Source: Armatimonadota bacterium (GTDB lineage Bacteria; Armatimonadota; Fimbriimonadia; Fimbriimonadales; Fimbriimonadaceae). Taken from it: a stretch of 57,143 nt of DNA. Of the stretch, positions 1 to 7,008 are shown in pieces (position 1 is the stretch's first letter; every line of letters begins with the position of its first letter). Under the pieces are notes generated by a model. That model was not told where the DNA came from. It ran no database searches and worked only from the letters and a program-made list of their open reading frames with translations. The stretch is taken from assembly GCA_023392285.1 (NCBI GenBank), contig JAEVZK010000050.1, positions 1-57,143 of the forward strand, written 5' to 3'. The position numbers and the translations under genes are program-made.

Positions 1-294
1 ATCTAATCCGAGGTTTGTTATTGCGCCGTGTTCATCGAGGACGCCGCACCAGTACCAAGCAAATGCTGTTTGGTCGAACCTGTGCGCCACAACGTTTTCA
101 TTTGACATGGTGAGAAAACATGTCTGAGCAAACCAAGAGTCGGGCTCCGTAAATTCACTCAGCCTAAATGCCAACCCAAGGTCATCGGTTAATGTGTTAA
201 TCGTCCGAGTTCCTAAAGTGCTGGGATCCCGATCAAGACGAGTCAAGCCCTCATAGGGACTCGAGTCGTTTGGTGACCAATAGTAAACACTCAT
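1..294 (-). CDS. Unknown protein, C-terminus beyond window (candidate RHS-cassette partner)
   Basis: An open minus-strand frame of 98 codons runs from an ATG at 294 to the window edge with no stop. The in-frame TAG at 295-297 touches the ATG, so the frame cannot extend upstream. The start reads MSVYYWSPND and the visible part is rich in aromatic and acidic residues, with no signal peptide or membrane segment. I recognise no family. It follows directly on the short RHS-like remnant at 295-390, the place where immunity or accessory genes normally sit in polymorphic toxin loci. An immunity role is therefore a positional guess only. The spacing (stop codon then ATG with no gap) suggests translational coupling to the remnant. 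Confidence 0.55.
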   Translation of the reverse strand, partial: MSVYYWSPNDSSPYEGLTRLDRDPSTLGTRTINTLTDDLGLAFRLSEFTEPDSWFAQTCFLTMSNENVVAHRFDQTAFAWYWCGVLDEHGAITNLGLD

Positions 295-390
295 CTACGG
301 ATCGTCGCCCCCGGTGCCAGAAGGGGTTGTCATGCGGTAGGGAGTAACGCCCCGTTGCATCTGACCTTTGCGTCCTCCCGCTCCTCGCTT
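295..390 (-). pseudogene. RHS cassette remnant fused to a toxin-tip tail
   Basis: Reading the minus strand out of boundary repeat A in the frame used by the RHS cores gives KRGAG, then directly a 26-codon tail (ending GTGGDDP) and TAG at 295-297. The other two cassettes share the KRGA start but continue into RHS YD-repeats. Here the core is missing and the repeat is joined to what looks like the last codons of a different gene. I infer a deletion or recombination product in which only the cassette boundary and the end of a tip survive. No independent start codon is evident. Confidence 0.45.
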
Positions 391-485
391 AACAATCATC
401 CTCATTTCTATTGTAAGCCCGTTTGTACCTCGCCGCAAACATCGAAGAGCTCAGCCGCGCGCCACGGGGCGTGGCGGGCATCAGG
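375..485 (-). repeat. RHS cassette boundary repeat, copy A
   Basis: About 110 bp closely matching 4278-4388 and, in its promoter-distal part, 1985-2078. Shared landmarks on the plus strand are CTCCTCGCTTAACAATC, CTATTGTAAG or a near variant, CCGTTTG, and a GC-rich hairpin GCCACG-GGG-CGTGGC. On the minus strand the block ends in the codons for K-R-G-A that open each RHS core fragment, so it marks the upstream edge of each cassette. Confidence 0.8.
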
Positions 486-518
486 GCCGTACAACGCAAC
501 GCGCTCCGGGATATTCGT

Positions 519-914
519 TCAAGGAGGGGTCACTTTAGGAATGCCGGTATAGATTAATAATTTGAGGCGCCGAAATTCGCTTTCAGAAAGATGACCTGCC
601 GCGCTACCATTGCGGAGGACACCGCCCTTCTGATCGACCAGAAAGGTATCCGTGTCGCGCACAAGCTTTAATCGAACTGCGCCCGGGAGAAAGTTCCCTC
701 CACGATCGGTGTGGATGAGTATCTGCTGAAGTTCGTTTGCCTTTCCTTGGAAAAGCGATGAGATATCGTAGTTCCGCTCTATTTGAGTGCTGTCAATGGG
801 ATAAAGCGAATCAGCCTCGAACGGCAAAAAGTAAATTCTGTCTGCCGACCTCATGGAAATCAGGTTGCCTGCAATGAGAAAGCAACCACATAGCAGTGAA
901 AAGAATTTAGTCAT
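519..914 (-). CDS. Small exported protein of unknown function
   Basis: 131 residues starting MTKFFSLLCGCFLIAGN, an N-terminal hydrophobic stretch (about residues 4-20) consistent with a signal peptide or lipid anchor. A GGAG motif lies about 10 bases before the ATG. The rest is mixed alpha/beta with no motif I recognise. It lies 26 bp downstream of the RHS gene carrying the metzincin tip, on the same strand, the usual position of an immunity gene. If the upstream tip is an exported peptidase toxin, an envelope-located partner would be logical, but this is inference from position and predicted location only. Confidence 0.6.
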   Translation of the reverse strand: MTKFFSLLCGCFLIAGNLISMRSADRIYFLPFEADSLYPIDSTQIERNYDISSLFQGKANELQQILIHTDRGGNFLPGAVRLKLVRDTDTFLVDQKGGVLRNGSAAGHLSESEFRRLKLLIYTGIPKVTPP

Positions 915-940
915 ATGTCATTTTGCTCCAAAATCTAGCT

Positions 941-1882
941 TTACCAGGGGAAACGTGGTCCAGGCGCAATGTGTACGGGTGCGCTTACAGGTGCTGGCTT
1001 AAACTTCGAATAGTCGCCTCTCGTTGGCAAGCCCAATTCTCCGAGGATTGGATTCTCTACATCATCTACATCTTGCTGTTCATGGTCACTTCCATGAATA
1101 CCTCCAACCAGGTGGCCTAGCTCATGCCCAATTATGCCGATTAGCTCAAAATTGTGATACTTGCCGTCTGTTCCAAGATACGGACTGTTGATGTCAGTGA
1201 CATTTAGTAGAATGACGTTGCCCGCCGTTATAGTATTTCCGGTGTGCACGATGATCACGTATTCTTGTTCGTCGTGGAGTAAGTGATCAACAAGATCGTG
1301 CCCATTCTTGGTGTTCCCGAGCCGAATAATTGCCAGCATTATCGCCCACCACTCGTCGTACGACGTATTTTCTATCCTAAGTTTCAACCCTGTCGGATCG
1401 GCATGCTTGATAGGATTATTTGCGCAGCAGGTGTACCAGTTCCTGCCATCCTTTACCGGATCGCGGCTGAGGAAGCGACCCGTCGAAGAGTCGTAGTAGC
1501 GGTGCCCCAGCAGTTTGAGGCCGCTGGCGCTGTCTTCTTGGTATCCGAAAGGACCGGCGTAGCCGAAAGGGGAGGACCAGGTGCCGGTGCTGCTGGCTAC
1601 GTTGCCGAAGGCGTAGTAGACACGGGTGGCGGTGACGCTCTTGCCAGAACTGGTCTGGGTGTCGGTGTTCTTGATACCGCCGTGGAAGAAGCTGCTCGTG
1701 CTGCTTACGCGCTGAGATAGCCCAGGTGTGTAGGCGGCGGCGCCGTCGCTGAGCACGGGAGCGGTGACGCCTGCGCCATCGCGCTTGTACGTCTTCGTTC
1801 CCCCGCTTAAGCGAGGAGCGGTAGCAGGCAACGGCCAAGAGCCGGTGTCAACGAAGCGCTGCGGCGGAACGACCAGTCTCAC
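941..1882 (-). CDS. RHS core C-terminal fragment with metzincin-like metallopeptidase tip
   Basis: The coherent part runs from 1807 to the TAA at 941-943. It has RHS YD-type core sequence, the hallmark GHRYYDSSTGRFLSRDP at the end of the core, then a variable tip of about 150 residues. The tip contains HELGHLVGGIH, an exact HExxHxxGxxH zinc motif as in metzincin peptidases. The first 25 codons of the open frame (1882-1808) read antisense into an inverted copy of RHS coding DNA, so the apparent ATG is not a natural start. The upstream RHS shell (N-terminus, plug, full barrel) is absent. This is a displaced or orphan tip cassette, probably silent unless recombined with a full RHS gene. Confidence is high for the RHS identity and moderate for peptidase function. 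Confidence 0.8.
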   Translation of the reverse strand: MRLVVPPQRFVDTGSWPLPATAPRLSGGTKTYKRDGAGVTAPVLSDGAAAYTPGLSQRVSSTSSFFHGGIKNTDTQTSSGKSVTATRVYYAFGNVASSTGTWSSPFGYAGPFGYQEDSASGLKLLGHRYYDSSTGRFLSRDPVKDGRNWYTCCANNPIKHADPTGLKLRIENTSYDEWWAIMLAIIRLGNTKNGHDLVDHLLHDEQEYVIIVHTGNTITAGNVILLNVTDINSPYLGTDGKYHNFELIGIIGHELGHLVGGIHGSDHEQQDVDDVENPILGELGLPTRGDYSKFKPAPVSAPVHIAPGPRFPW

Positions 1883-1982
1883 CTACGACTACGAAGGCCG
1901 AGTCACCGGCATCACCTATCCCAGCGCCGCGACCAACAGCTTCACCTACAACGGCCTCGACACCCGCGTCGGTAAGGTGGAT
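1808..1982 (+). other. Inverted segment of RHS coding DNA (~175 bp)
   Basis: On the plus strand this stretch encodes TTSLTYDYEGRVTGITYP...GLDTRVGKVD, matching the minus-strand product of the cassette at 3370-4341 (TTSLTYDYEGRITGITYP...GLDTRVGKSD). Everything on either side reads on the minus strand. Turning 1808-1982 around restores a continuous minus-strand frame (GKVD-SGGTKTYKRDG) and reunites CTCCTCGCTTA with the rest of boundary repeat B. The left junction contains the palindrome CGCTTAAGCG. The segment also has an internal deletion relative to the other cassette (roughly 20 codons missing before GGTTSL). Confidence 0.8.
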
Positions 1983-1984
1983 TA

Positions 1985-2078
1985 GCAACCATGTTCATTC
2001 CTATTGTAAGACCGTTTGCACTCCACCGCAAGCGGCGGAGTGCTTAGCCGCACGCCACGGGGCGTGGCGGGGTATCAA
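1985..2078 (-). repeat. RHS cassette boundary repeat, copy B
   Basis: Matches copies A and C from the CTATTGTAAG motif through the GCCACG-GGG-CGTGGC hairpin. Its other end (CTCCTCGCTTA) has been moved to about 1808 by the adjacent inversion. It lies between the aspartic-peptidase-like gene and the metzincin-tip RHS cassette. Confidence 0.75.
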
Positions 2079-2086
2079 AATGGGGA

Positions 2087-3364
2087 CTAGTCAGGAGCAT
2101 TAGGTCTTTGTACGCGACTACACGTGCATGAAAGCAGCATGGTACTTGTTGTCGCGGAGTACTTCATATTGTAGTTTGCAGCTTCCACGATTCGGTAACT
2201 AGTATCGAAAAATGTCGGCTTTAAATGTTGGCTTATCCCATCTCGGAAAATGGTTAATTCAGACATTGGAGGATAGAGCATACGCCACAGCATTTCCTCA
2301 CTCGAAGGGGTAACTCGCCAGAATTCGTCGCGTAAGAGAGCGGAACCGTCCTTCACCTTTCGACCGAAGAAGCTGCGTATTTCTCTCAACGGGATACGAT
2401 AGGCACTCCTGACGATTAGGTCGCTCGACCCCAGCTCGCAATCGTACAGGCTCAAGAGCGTAGTTTTGAGGCCCACTGGCTTGGCTACCTTCGGAATCTT
2501 CAGTCGAGAATGCCGAAAATCGAACAGCACCTTTCTAAATGGTACTAACGATGTCCAGCCGAGACCGTTCGGCAGGTCAATACCCTTACCGTAAATTAGA
2601 AATGGCAGTGAGCTCCAGATGGTCGTGGCTAGTTGGACCTTCTTCGAAACAGTTAATTGGAGCGAATGTACGCTTCCTCCAACGAAGGTGGGCACCTGAT
2701 TGGCAAAAGGCTTAACTGCGGCTAAGCTTGCAGTCTCCGCATTGAGTGTGTTTAAAAACGCTCCGGTATCGATGACAACTGCGGTTTTAATACCGTTAAT
2801 CTCCATGTGCGTTGACGGAATGCCCCCGTCCTCATGAAGTTCCGCCAAGAGTTGAGGACATTGACTGAATATGGAAGATTCGGAGGATCCCCCACTCGTT
2901 ATGGTGATGTCCCTTTTTTGGAAGTCAGCGAGCAATGAAAGGTGCCGCAACTGATCGTAACCGATCGTCCCCATAACCATCTCGTTAGTGCCAGGTACTA
3001 CGAGCGAGTTTGGAAGTGGTTCGGTCTGGATCAACTTCACCTTTTCTAACTGGGAGCTACCAAGATGGAGTTTGTTAATGATTATAAAAGGTCTATTTCG
3101 TTCATCGATACCGGAGAAGTTCGTCGAAGGTCCAAATCGGCTTGCCGCTTTCGAAGTGATTGTGCTCTGATAAGAGCCTGAGTCCAACACGAACCACCCG
3201 GTACAAGCGTCGGCCCTCAGGCGAACGGCTATAAGAAGGCCAACAACTTTGAACTGGCTACAGTTACCAACTTGCCAAAGGATTTGAAAGGCAAGTGCGA
3301 TGCACAGCCGGGAGATAGTAGTTCGACGTATACATTGTCGTAGCGAAGCTGGTAGCCGCATCAT
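2087..3364 (-). CDS. Exported aspartic-peptidase-like protein with two D-[ST]-G motifs
   Basis: 425 residues with a hydrophobic N-terminal segment (about 17-46) that may be a signal peptide. Two aspartic-peptidase-type active-site motifs are visible: FVLDSGS (Asp61) and VVIDTGA (Asp199), each followed by a hydrophobic strand as in retropepsin-like domains (Asp_protease_2 group). Two motifs in one chain could make a complete bilobal site. The C-terminal ~150 residues match nothing I know. The ATG lies 5 bp after the stop of the RHS cassette at 3370, so it is probably co-translated with it. It could be a releasing peptidase, an immunity protein, or a passenger. The family call is moderate and the role is unknown. 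Confidence 0.65.
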   Translation of the reverse strand: MMRLPASLRQCIRRTTISRLCIALAFQILWQVGNCSQFKVVGLLIAVRLRADACTGWFVLDSGSYQSTITSKAASRFGPSTNFSGIDERNRPFIIINKLHLGSSQLEKVKLIQTEPLPNSLVVPGTNEMVMGTIGYDQLRHLSLLADFQKRDITITSGGSSESSIFSQCPQLLAELHEDGGIPSTHMEINGIKTAVVIDTGAFLNTLNAETASLAAVKPFANQVPTFVGGSVHSLQLTVSKKVQLATTIWSSLPFLIYGKGIDLPNGLGWTSLVPFRKVLFDFRHSRLKIPKVAKPVGLKTTLLSLYDCELGSSDLIVRSAYRIPLREIRSFFGRKVKDGSALLRDEFWRVTPSSEEMLWRMLYPPMSELTIFRDGISQHLKPTFFDTSYRIVEAANYNMKYSATTSTMLLSCTCSRVQRPNAPD

Positions 3365-3369
3365 GGTTC

Positions 3370-4341
3370 TCAGTGGTTCCCGTTGTCCCCGGCACGTGTA
3401 CCTCTAGGAGGCTTCGGTGCCTCTGGATCGCGTATGATAATGACTGGAATTGGCAAACCGAATGGACCCTCCATCCACGGCCCGGTATATCCGCCTTTAT
3501 CGTGCCTACCCGTTCTGCCCGGCCCAACGTGTATTATCGCGGGCCCAACCCCATCTCCGCCCCAATCCGGGGGCGGAGGACCATGAACCGGAATCTCGTT
3601 ATGCCTCACTGGGTGAGGCGTAGGCTTCTTCGGCTTCGGCTTGCCCTTCTGGCAACCGTCCTCATCCACATATCGAAGAGGATTATTGTCGCAGTAAGCG
3701 TACCAGTTGCGGCCATCTTCGCTAGTGTCACGACTGAGAAATCTCCCAACACTTGCATCATAGTAGCGCGTTCCCAAGAGCATTAGCCCTGAGTCAGGAT
3801 CACCCTGATACCCAGCTTCGGCTCCGTAGCCGAAGGGGCCGTACCAGGTTCCTGATGAGGAGGCGATCTGACCGAAGGCATCATAGCTCTGCTGCCCTGT
3901 CACCGTTCGCGAGGAGCTTGTTTGCGTAGACGCGTTGGTCAGTCCAGCATGGGTCCAAGTGCTAACGCCCGACCTGCGTTCGCTTAGTCCCGGCGTATAA
4001 GCTGCCGCTCCGTCTGAAAGAACATCATCGTCAACTTCGACCCCATCACGCTTGTAGGTCGCGGTTCCCGCGCTGTCTGACTTGCCTACGCGGGTGTCGA
4101 GGCCGTTGTAGGTGAAGCTGTTGGTCGCGGTGCTCGGGTAGGTGATGCCGGTGATTCGGCCTTCGTAGTCGTAGGTGAGACTGGTCGTACCGGCGCTGGT
4201 CACGACTGAGGTGGTGCGACCGGCGGCGTCGTAGCCATAGCTGTTGACGGTAACGGCGTTCTCTTGGTCGTTGTGTGCTCCCGCTCCTCGCTTAACAATC
4301 ATCCTCATTTCTATTGTAAGCCCGTTTGCACGCCACCGCAA
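3370..4341 (-). CDS. RHS repeat core fragment with Pro/Gly-rich tip
   Basis: 323 residues. Residues from about 34 on are YD repeats (YGYDAAGRTTSVV, LTYDYEGRITGITYP), ending in the RHS core hallmark LLGTRYYDASVGRFLSRD and NWYAYCDNNPLRYVD. After that comes a short tip (about 95 residues) rich in Pro, Gly and Lys with no recognisable toxin motif. The apparent start lies inside boundary repeat C, so the protein lacks the N-terminal shell of a full RHS protein (usually more than 1000 residues). It is most likely a displaced cassette rather than an independently expressed gene. The stop is 5 bp from the next ATG downstream. Confidence 0.8.
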   Translation of the reverse strand: MRWRANGLTIEMRMIVKRGAGAHNDQENAVTVNSYGYDAAGRTTSVVTSAGTTSLTYDYEGRITGITYPSTATNSFTYNGLDTRVGKSDSAGTATYKRDGVEVDDDVLSDGAAAYTPGLSERRSGVSTWTHAGLTNASTQTSSSRTVTGQQSYDAFGQIASSSGTWYGPFGYGAEAGYQGDPDSGLMLLGTRYYDASVGRFLSRDTSEDGRNWYAYCDNNPLRYVDEDGCQKGKPKPKKPTPHPVRHNEIPVHGPPPPDWGGDGVGPAIIHVGPGRTGRHDKGGYTGPWMEGPFGLPIPVIIIRDPEAPKPPRGTRAGDNGNH

Positions 4342-4388
4342 ATGGCGGAGAGATCAGCCGCGCGCCATGGGGCGTGGCGGGGCATCAA
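4278..4388 (-). repeat. RHS cassette boundary repeat, copy C
   Basis: About 110 bp shared with copies A and B, running from CTCCCGCTCCTCGC to the GCCATG-GGG-CGTGGC hairpin, where one base differs from A and B but leaves a possible G-U pair on the plus strand. It covers the first codons of the RHS fragment at 3370-4341 and marks the upstream edge of the array. Confidence 0.8.
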
Positions 4389-4410
4389 GAGCTTCTTCAG
4401 GCATCTCGGT

Positions 4411-4542
4411 GCTCGGTGTTCGGCGTTAGGCGTTAGGCGTTCGGCGTTCGGGATGAGTGTTAAGTGTTGAGTGTTGAGGGTTGGGGGAAAGGTGTTCGGT
4501 GATCGGTGATCGGCGTTCGGCGTTCGGCGTAAGGCGTTCAGC
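4411..4542. repeat. Degenerate heptamer tandem array (GGCGTTC-like)
   Basis: About 18 seven-base units, mostly variants of GGCGTTC, GGCGTTA, GTGTTGA and GGTGATC, arranged head to tail between RHS copy C and the NamZ-like gene. The period is 7 with at least one phase shift. A shorter run of the same heptamer lies at 54525-54545 upstream of the tRNA. No protein should be called here. It resembles the short tandem repeats common in bacterial intergenic DNA. Confidence 0.8.
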
Positions 4543-4573
4543 TTAGACGTGAGTCTGTCGTCACAATAGATGC

Positions 4574-5653
4574 ATGGTCTTGACCGGTTTGGATGTGATG
4601 GCGCAGAGAGAATTCCGCGAGTTAGCCGGCCGTAAGTTTGCCCTTCTCTGCAACCAGGCATCCATTGGGCGGGAGTGCGAGCACATCATCTCGCTAGTTC
4701 AAAAGCGCGGGCTGAAGCCCTCCGCCATCTTTGGTCCGCAGCATGGCCTCTACGGCCATACCCAAGACAACATGATCGAGTGGGAGGGATCGGCTGACGG
4801 CGAGATCCCGATCTACTCGCTTTACGGAAAGACACGGAAACCTACTCCCGAGATGCTGGACGGGATCGACGTGCTCGTCATCGATCTGCAAGATGTCGGG
4901 GCTCGCTACTACACCTTTATCTGGACGATCGCCCTCTGCCTTCACGCCTGCGGAGACGCGGGAGTAAAGGTTCTGGTGCTCGACAGACGGAATCCGCTGG
5001 GAGGCATAATCGTGGAGGGAGCGCCTCAACAACCAGGATTCGAGTCGTTTGTTGGGCTGCATCCGATCCCCATTCGCCATGGAAAGACCGTCGGCGAACT
5101 GGCCCGACAATTTCGGGACATTTACTATCCGGCGTGTGAAGTCGAAGTGGTGGAGATGCAGGGATGGAATCGGGAGATGCTTTGGCCTCATACCGGGCTG
5201 CCTTGGGGAATGCCTTCCCCGAATATGCCGACGGCAGACACCTCCCTCATCTATCCTGGCGGCTGCCTTTTGGAAGCGACCAATATCAGCGAAGGGCGCG
5301 GCACTACTCGGCCATTCGAGATCTTTGGCGCCCCTTGGATAGAGGCAGAGACGCTTGTCCGCCGACTTCAAGACCATGCGCTCCCGGGGGTCTTCTTTCG
5401 GCCCCTCGAGTTCCAGCCAACATTCAACAAGTATGTGGGTGAGCTCTGCCGGGGTGCCTTCGTCCATGTCGTCGACCCCGAGGTGTTTCAGCCGGTCGGA
5501 ACATACGAAACGATTATTCGCGAAATCCGGCGAGCCCACCCCGAGCAGTTCCGTTGGAAGCTGCCGCCCTACGAATACGAGTGGGAGAAAATGCCCATCG
5601 ACATTCTTCATGGCAGCGAATTCTTCCGAAGAGAAGTCGATGCCATGCGATAA
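4574..5653 (+). CDS. DUF1343 family protein, NamZ-type exo-beta-N-acetylmuramidase
   Basis: 359 residues with the DUF1343 signatures in order: CNQASIG, FGPQHGLYG, PIYSLYG, VLVIDLQDVGARYYTF, VLDRRNPLGG, and NISEGRGTTRPFEIFGAPW. The characterised member, Bacillus NamZ, removes terminal MurNAc from peptidoglycan fragments in cell-wall recycling. Unlike the Bacillus enzyme this copy shows no signal peptide. It also stops soon after PIDILHGSEFFRREVDAM, whereas many family members run on roughly 40 residues. A cytoplasmic recycling role is therefore as likely as a secreted one. An alternative ATG lies 4 bases upstream in another frame. The next gene starts 14 bp downstream. Confidence 0.85.
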   Translation: MVLTGLDVMAQREFRELAGRKFALLCNQASIGRECEHIISLVQKRGLKPSAIFGPQHGLYGHTQDNMIEWEGSADGEIPIYSLYGKTRKPTPEMLDGIDVLVIDLQDVGARYYTFIWTIALCLHACGDAGVKVLVLDRRNPLGGIIVEGAPQQPGFESFVGLHPIPIRHGKTVGELARQFRDIYYPACEVEVVEMQGWNREMLWPHTGLPWGMPSPNMPTADTSLIYPGGCLLEATNISEGRGTTRPFEIFGAPWIEAETLVRRLQDHALPGVFFRPLEFQPTFNKYVGELCRGAFVHVVDPEVFQPVGTYETIIREIRRAHPEQFRWKLPPYEYEWEKMPIDILHGSEFFRREVDAMR

Positions 5654-5667
5654 ACGTAGAAAACTGT

Positions 5668-6357
5668 ATGTGCGCTCGCTTCTCTCTGACAGCCAGTCCG
5701 GCAGAAATTGCGCGGCTTCTGGACGTCGACCCAGGCGAAGTCGCGGAGCGAATTCAAATCTCTCCGACGGATCAAGTGATCGCCGCAGTGGACAAGGAAG
5801 GCGAGCGTCAGATTCGTGAATTTAAGTGGGGACTGATTCCCGGTTGGGCAAAGGACCCCAAAATTGGGCAGAAGATGATTAACGCGCGATCGGAAACTCT
5901 CACCGAGAAGCCGGCTTTCCGAAAAGCTTTTGAGAAGCGGCGATGCGTGATCCCAGCATCTGCCTTTTACGAATGGAAGCATATCGAACTTCCAGAAGAG
6001 CCGACGAAGCCTGACAGTGCTCCAAGTCTATTTGAAGAGTTTGACATCCGCCGTCCAGCAAAGAAGCCGAAGACCCTCAAACAGCCTTACGCGATCGGCC
6101 TCAAATCCGGTGACCCGTTCGCTCTTGCCGGATTATGGGAAGTGTGGAGCGATGAGGATGGAAATCGCATCCGCTCGTGTACCGTGGTGACGACGAGCCC
6201 GAACTCGATGGTGGCTGAGCTTCATGATCGGATGCCGGTGATGCTTCAGCGAGACCAACTGCACTTGTGGCTCGATACGAAGAACGAGGAAGTCGAAGAG
6301 CTGTTCGCGCCGATCCCTTCTTCGGAGATCGTCGTTCGCCCCGTCAATTTTTCGTAG
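5668..6357 (+). CDS. SOS response-associated peptidase (SRAP/HMCES/YedK family)
   Basis: 229 residues starting MCARFSL, where Cys2 would be the nucleophile after Met removal. This is why the start is placed at 5668 rather than at the longer open frame upstream, which overlaps the NamZ-like gene. Other family landmarks are NARSET (Asn in the active site), FYEWK (catalytic Glu) and HDRMPV (His). Known homologues crosslink to abasic sites in single-stranded DNA and shield them. There is a ~30-residue insertion between FYEWK and the following strand (EEPTKPDSAPSLFEEFD...). It ends one base from the stop of the convergent thioredoxin gene. Confidence 0.93.
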   Translation: MCARFSLTASPAEIARLLDVDPGEVAERIQISPTDQVIAAVDKEGERQIREFKWGLIPGWAKDPKIGQKMINARSETLTEKPAFRKAFEKRRCVIPASAFYEWKHIELPEEPTKPDSAPSLFEEFDIRRPAKKPKTLKQPYAIGLKSGDPFALAGLWEVWSDEDGNRIRSCTVVTTSPNSMVAELHDRMPVMLQRDQLHLWLDTKNEEVEELFAPIPSSEIVVRPVNFS

Positions 6358-6358
6358 T

Positions 6359-6895
6359 CTACGGCTCTGCTTCCAACTGATCGAGGAGGTGGTCGAGCGA
6401 TTTCTCATCCACTGCTCCAGTCGCAGTCGTCACCAACCGGCCCTTGCGATCGATGATGAGCGTGGATGGCAGCGCGATCTGACCCGTCATGCCGGGTGCT
6501 CCCACGCCGGTAGCGATTGGATAGGGAATTCGGTAGTCACGCGCAAATGCACGGACGGCGCTCACATTTCCCTCGTCCAGAGAAACTCCTACAAATTGAA
6601 CCTTTGAGTGATTTCGCGCCACCCGCACGAGGCCGGGGGTTTCTGCATGACAAGGCGGGCACCAGGTCGCCCATAAATTAATCACGGCAGGCTGGCCTTT
6701 GAACTCGCTCAAACGCCATGACCCTCCATCGATGAGTGGATAGCTGAGCTCGGGCAGCCCTTTGCGACTCTCCGGGGGCGTGTAGTTCAGTGGCGTCGTC
6801 TCGGGGTTGGCAACTCCGATGAGAATGAAGACCGCCCAAACGATCATGAGGAGGAAGAGAAACTTGGTTAGGGACAGCTTCGGTTTCTCAGCCAT
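6359..6895 (-). CDS. TlpA-like membrane-anchored thioredoxin
   Basis: 178 residues. A single membrane segment at about 11-29 (FLFLLMIVWAVFILIGVA) anchors a thioredoxin-fold domain facing outside. The redox motif is WCPPC with Cys79 and Cys82, and the cis-proline loop is ALPSTLIID. The TlpA/ResA group reduces disulfides in apocytochrome c or other envelope proteins. The window encodes CxxCH-type and b-type cytochrome proteins, so a cytochrome maturation role is possible but not shown. It is convergent with the SRAP gene with a 1 bp gap, and divergent from serC. Confidence 0.9.
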   Translation of the reverse strand: MAEKPKLSLTKFLFLLMIVWAVFILIGVANPETTPLNYTPPESRKGLPELSYPLIDGGSWRLSEFKGQPAVINLWATWCPPCHAETPGLVRVARNHSKVQFVGVSLDEGNVSAVRAFARDYRIPYPIATGVGAPGMTGQIALPSTLIIDRKGRLVTTATGAVDEKSLDHLLDQLEAEP

Positions 6896-7008
6896 GGCTG
6901 CCTATTCTACGTTCGCAGCGGCTCTGATTCGCTCGCGATTGCACCAGTCGGGTCTTTCTGCATCCATGCCATCGGGTCCATGAGCATCGAACGGGTAAAA
7001 CTCTGGGT

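Noticed and set aside
4311..4661. A 116-codon open frame on the minus strand across the heptamer array
   Set aside because: Its product is dominated by the translated heptamers (TPNAER-like units) and it overlaps the start of the NamZ gene and boundary repeat C.
4694..5611. A 305-codon open frame antisense to the NamZ-like gene
   Set aside because: It lies fully inside a well-supported gene, has no family similarity I can see, and long antisense frames are expected at this GC content.
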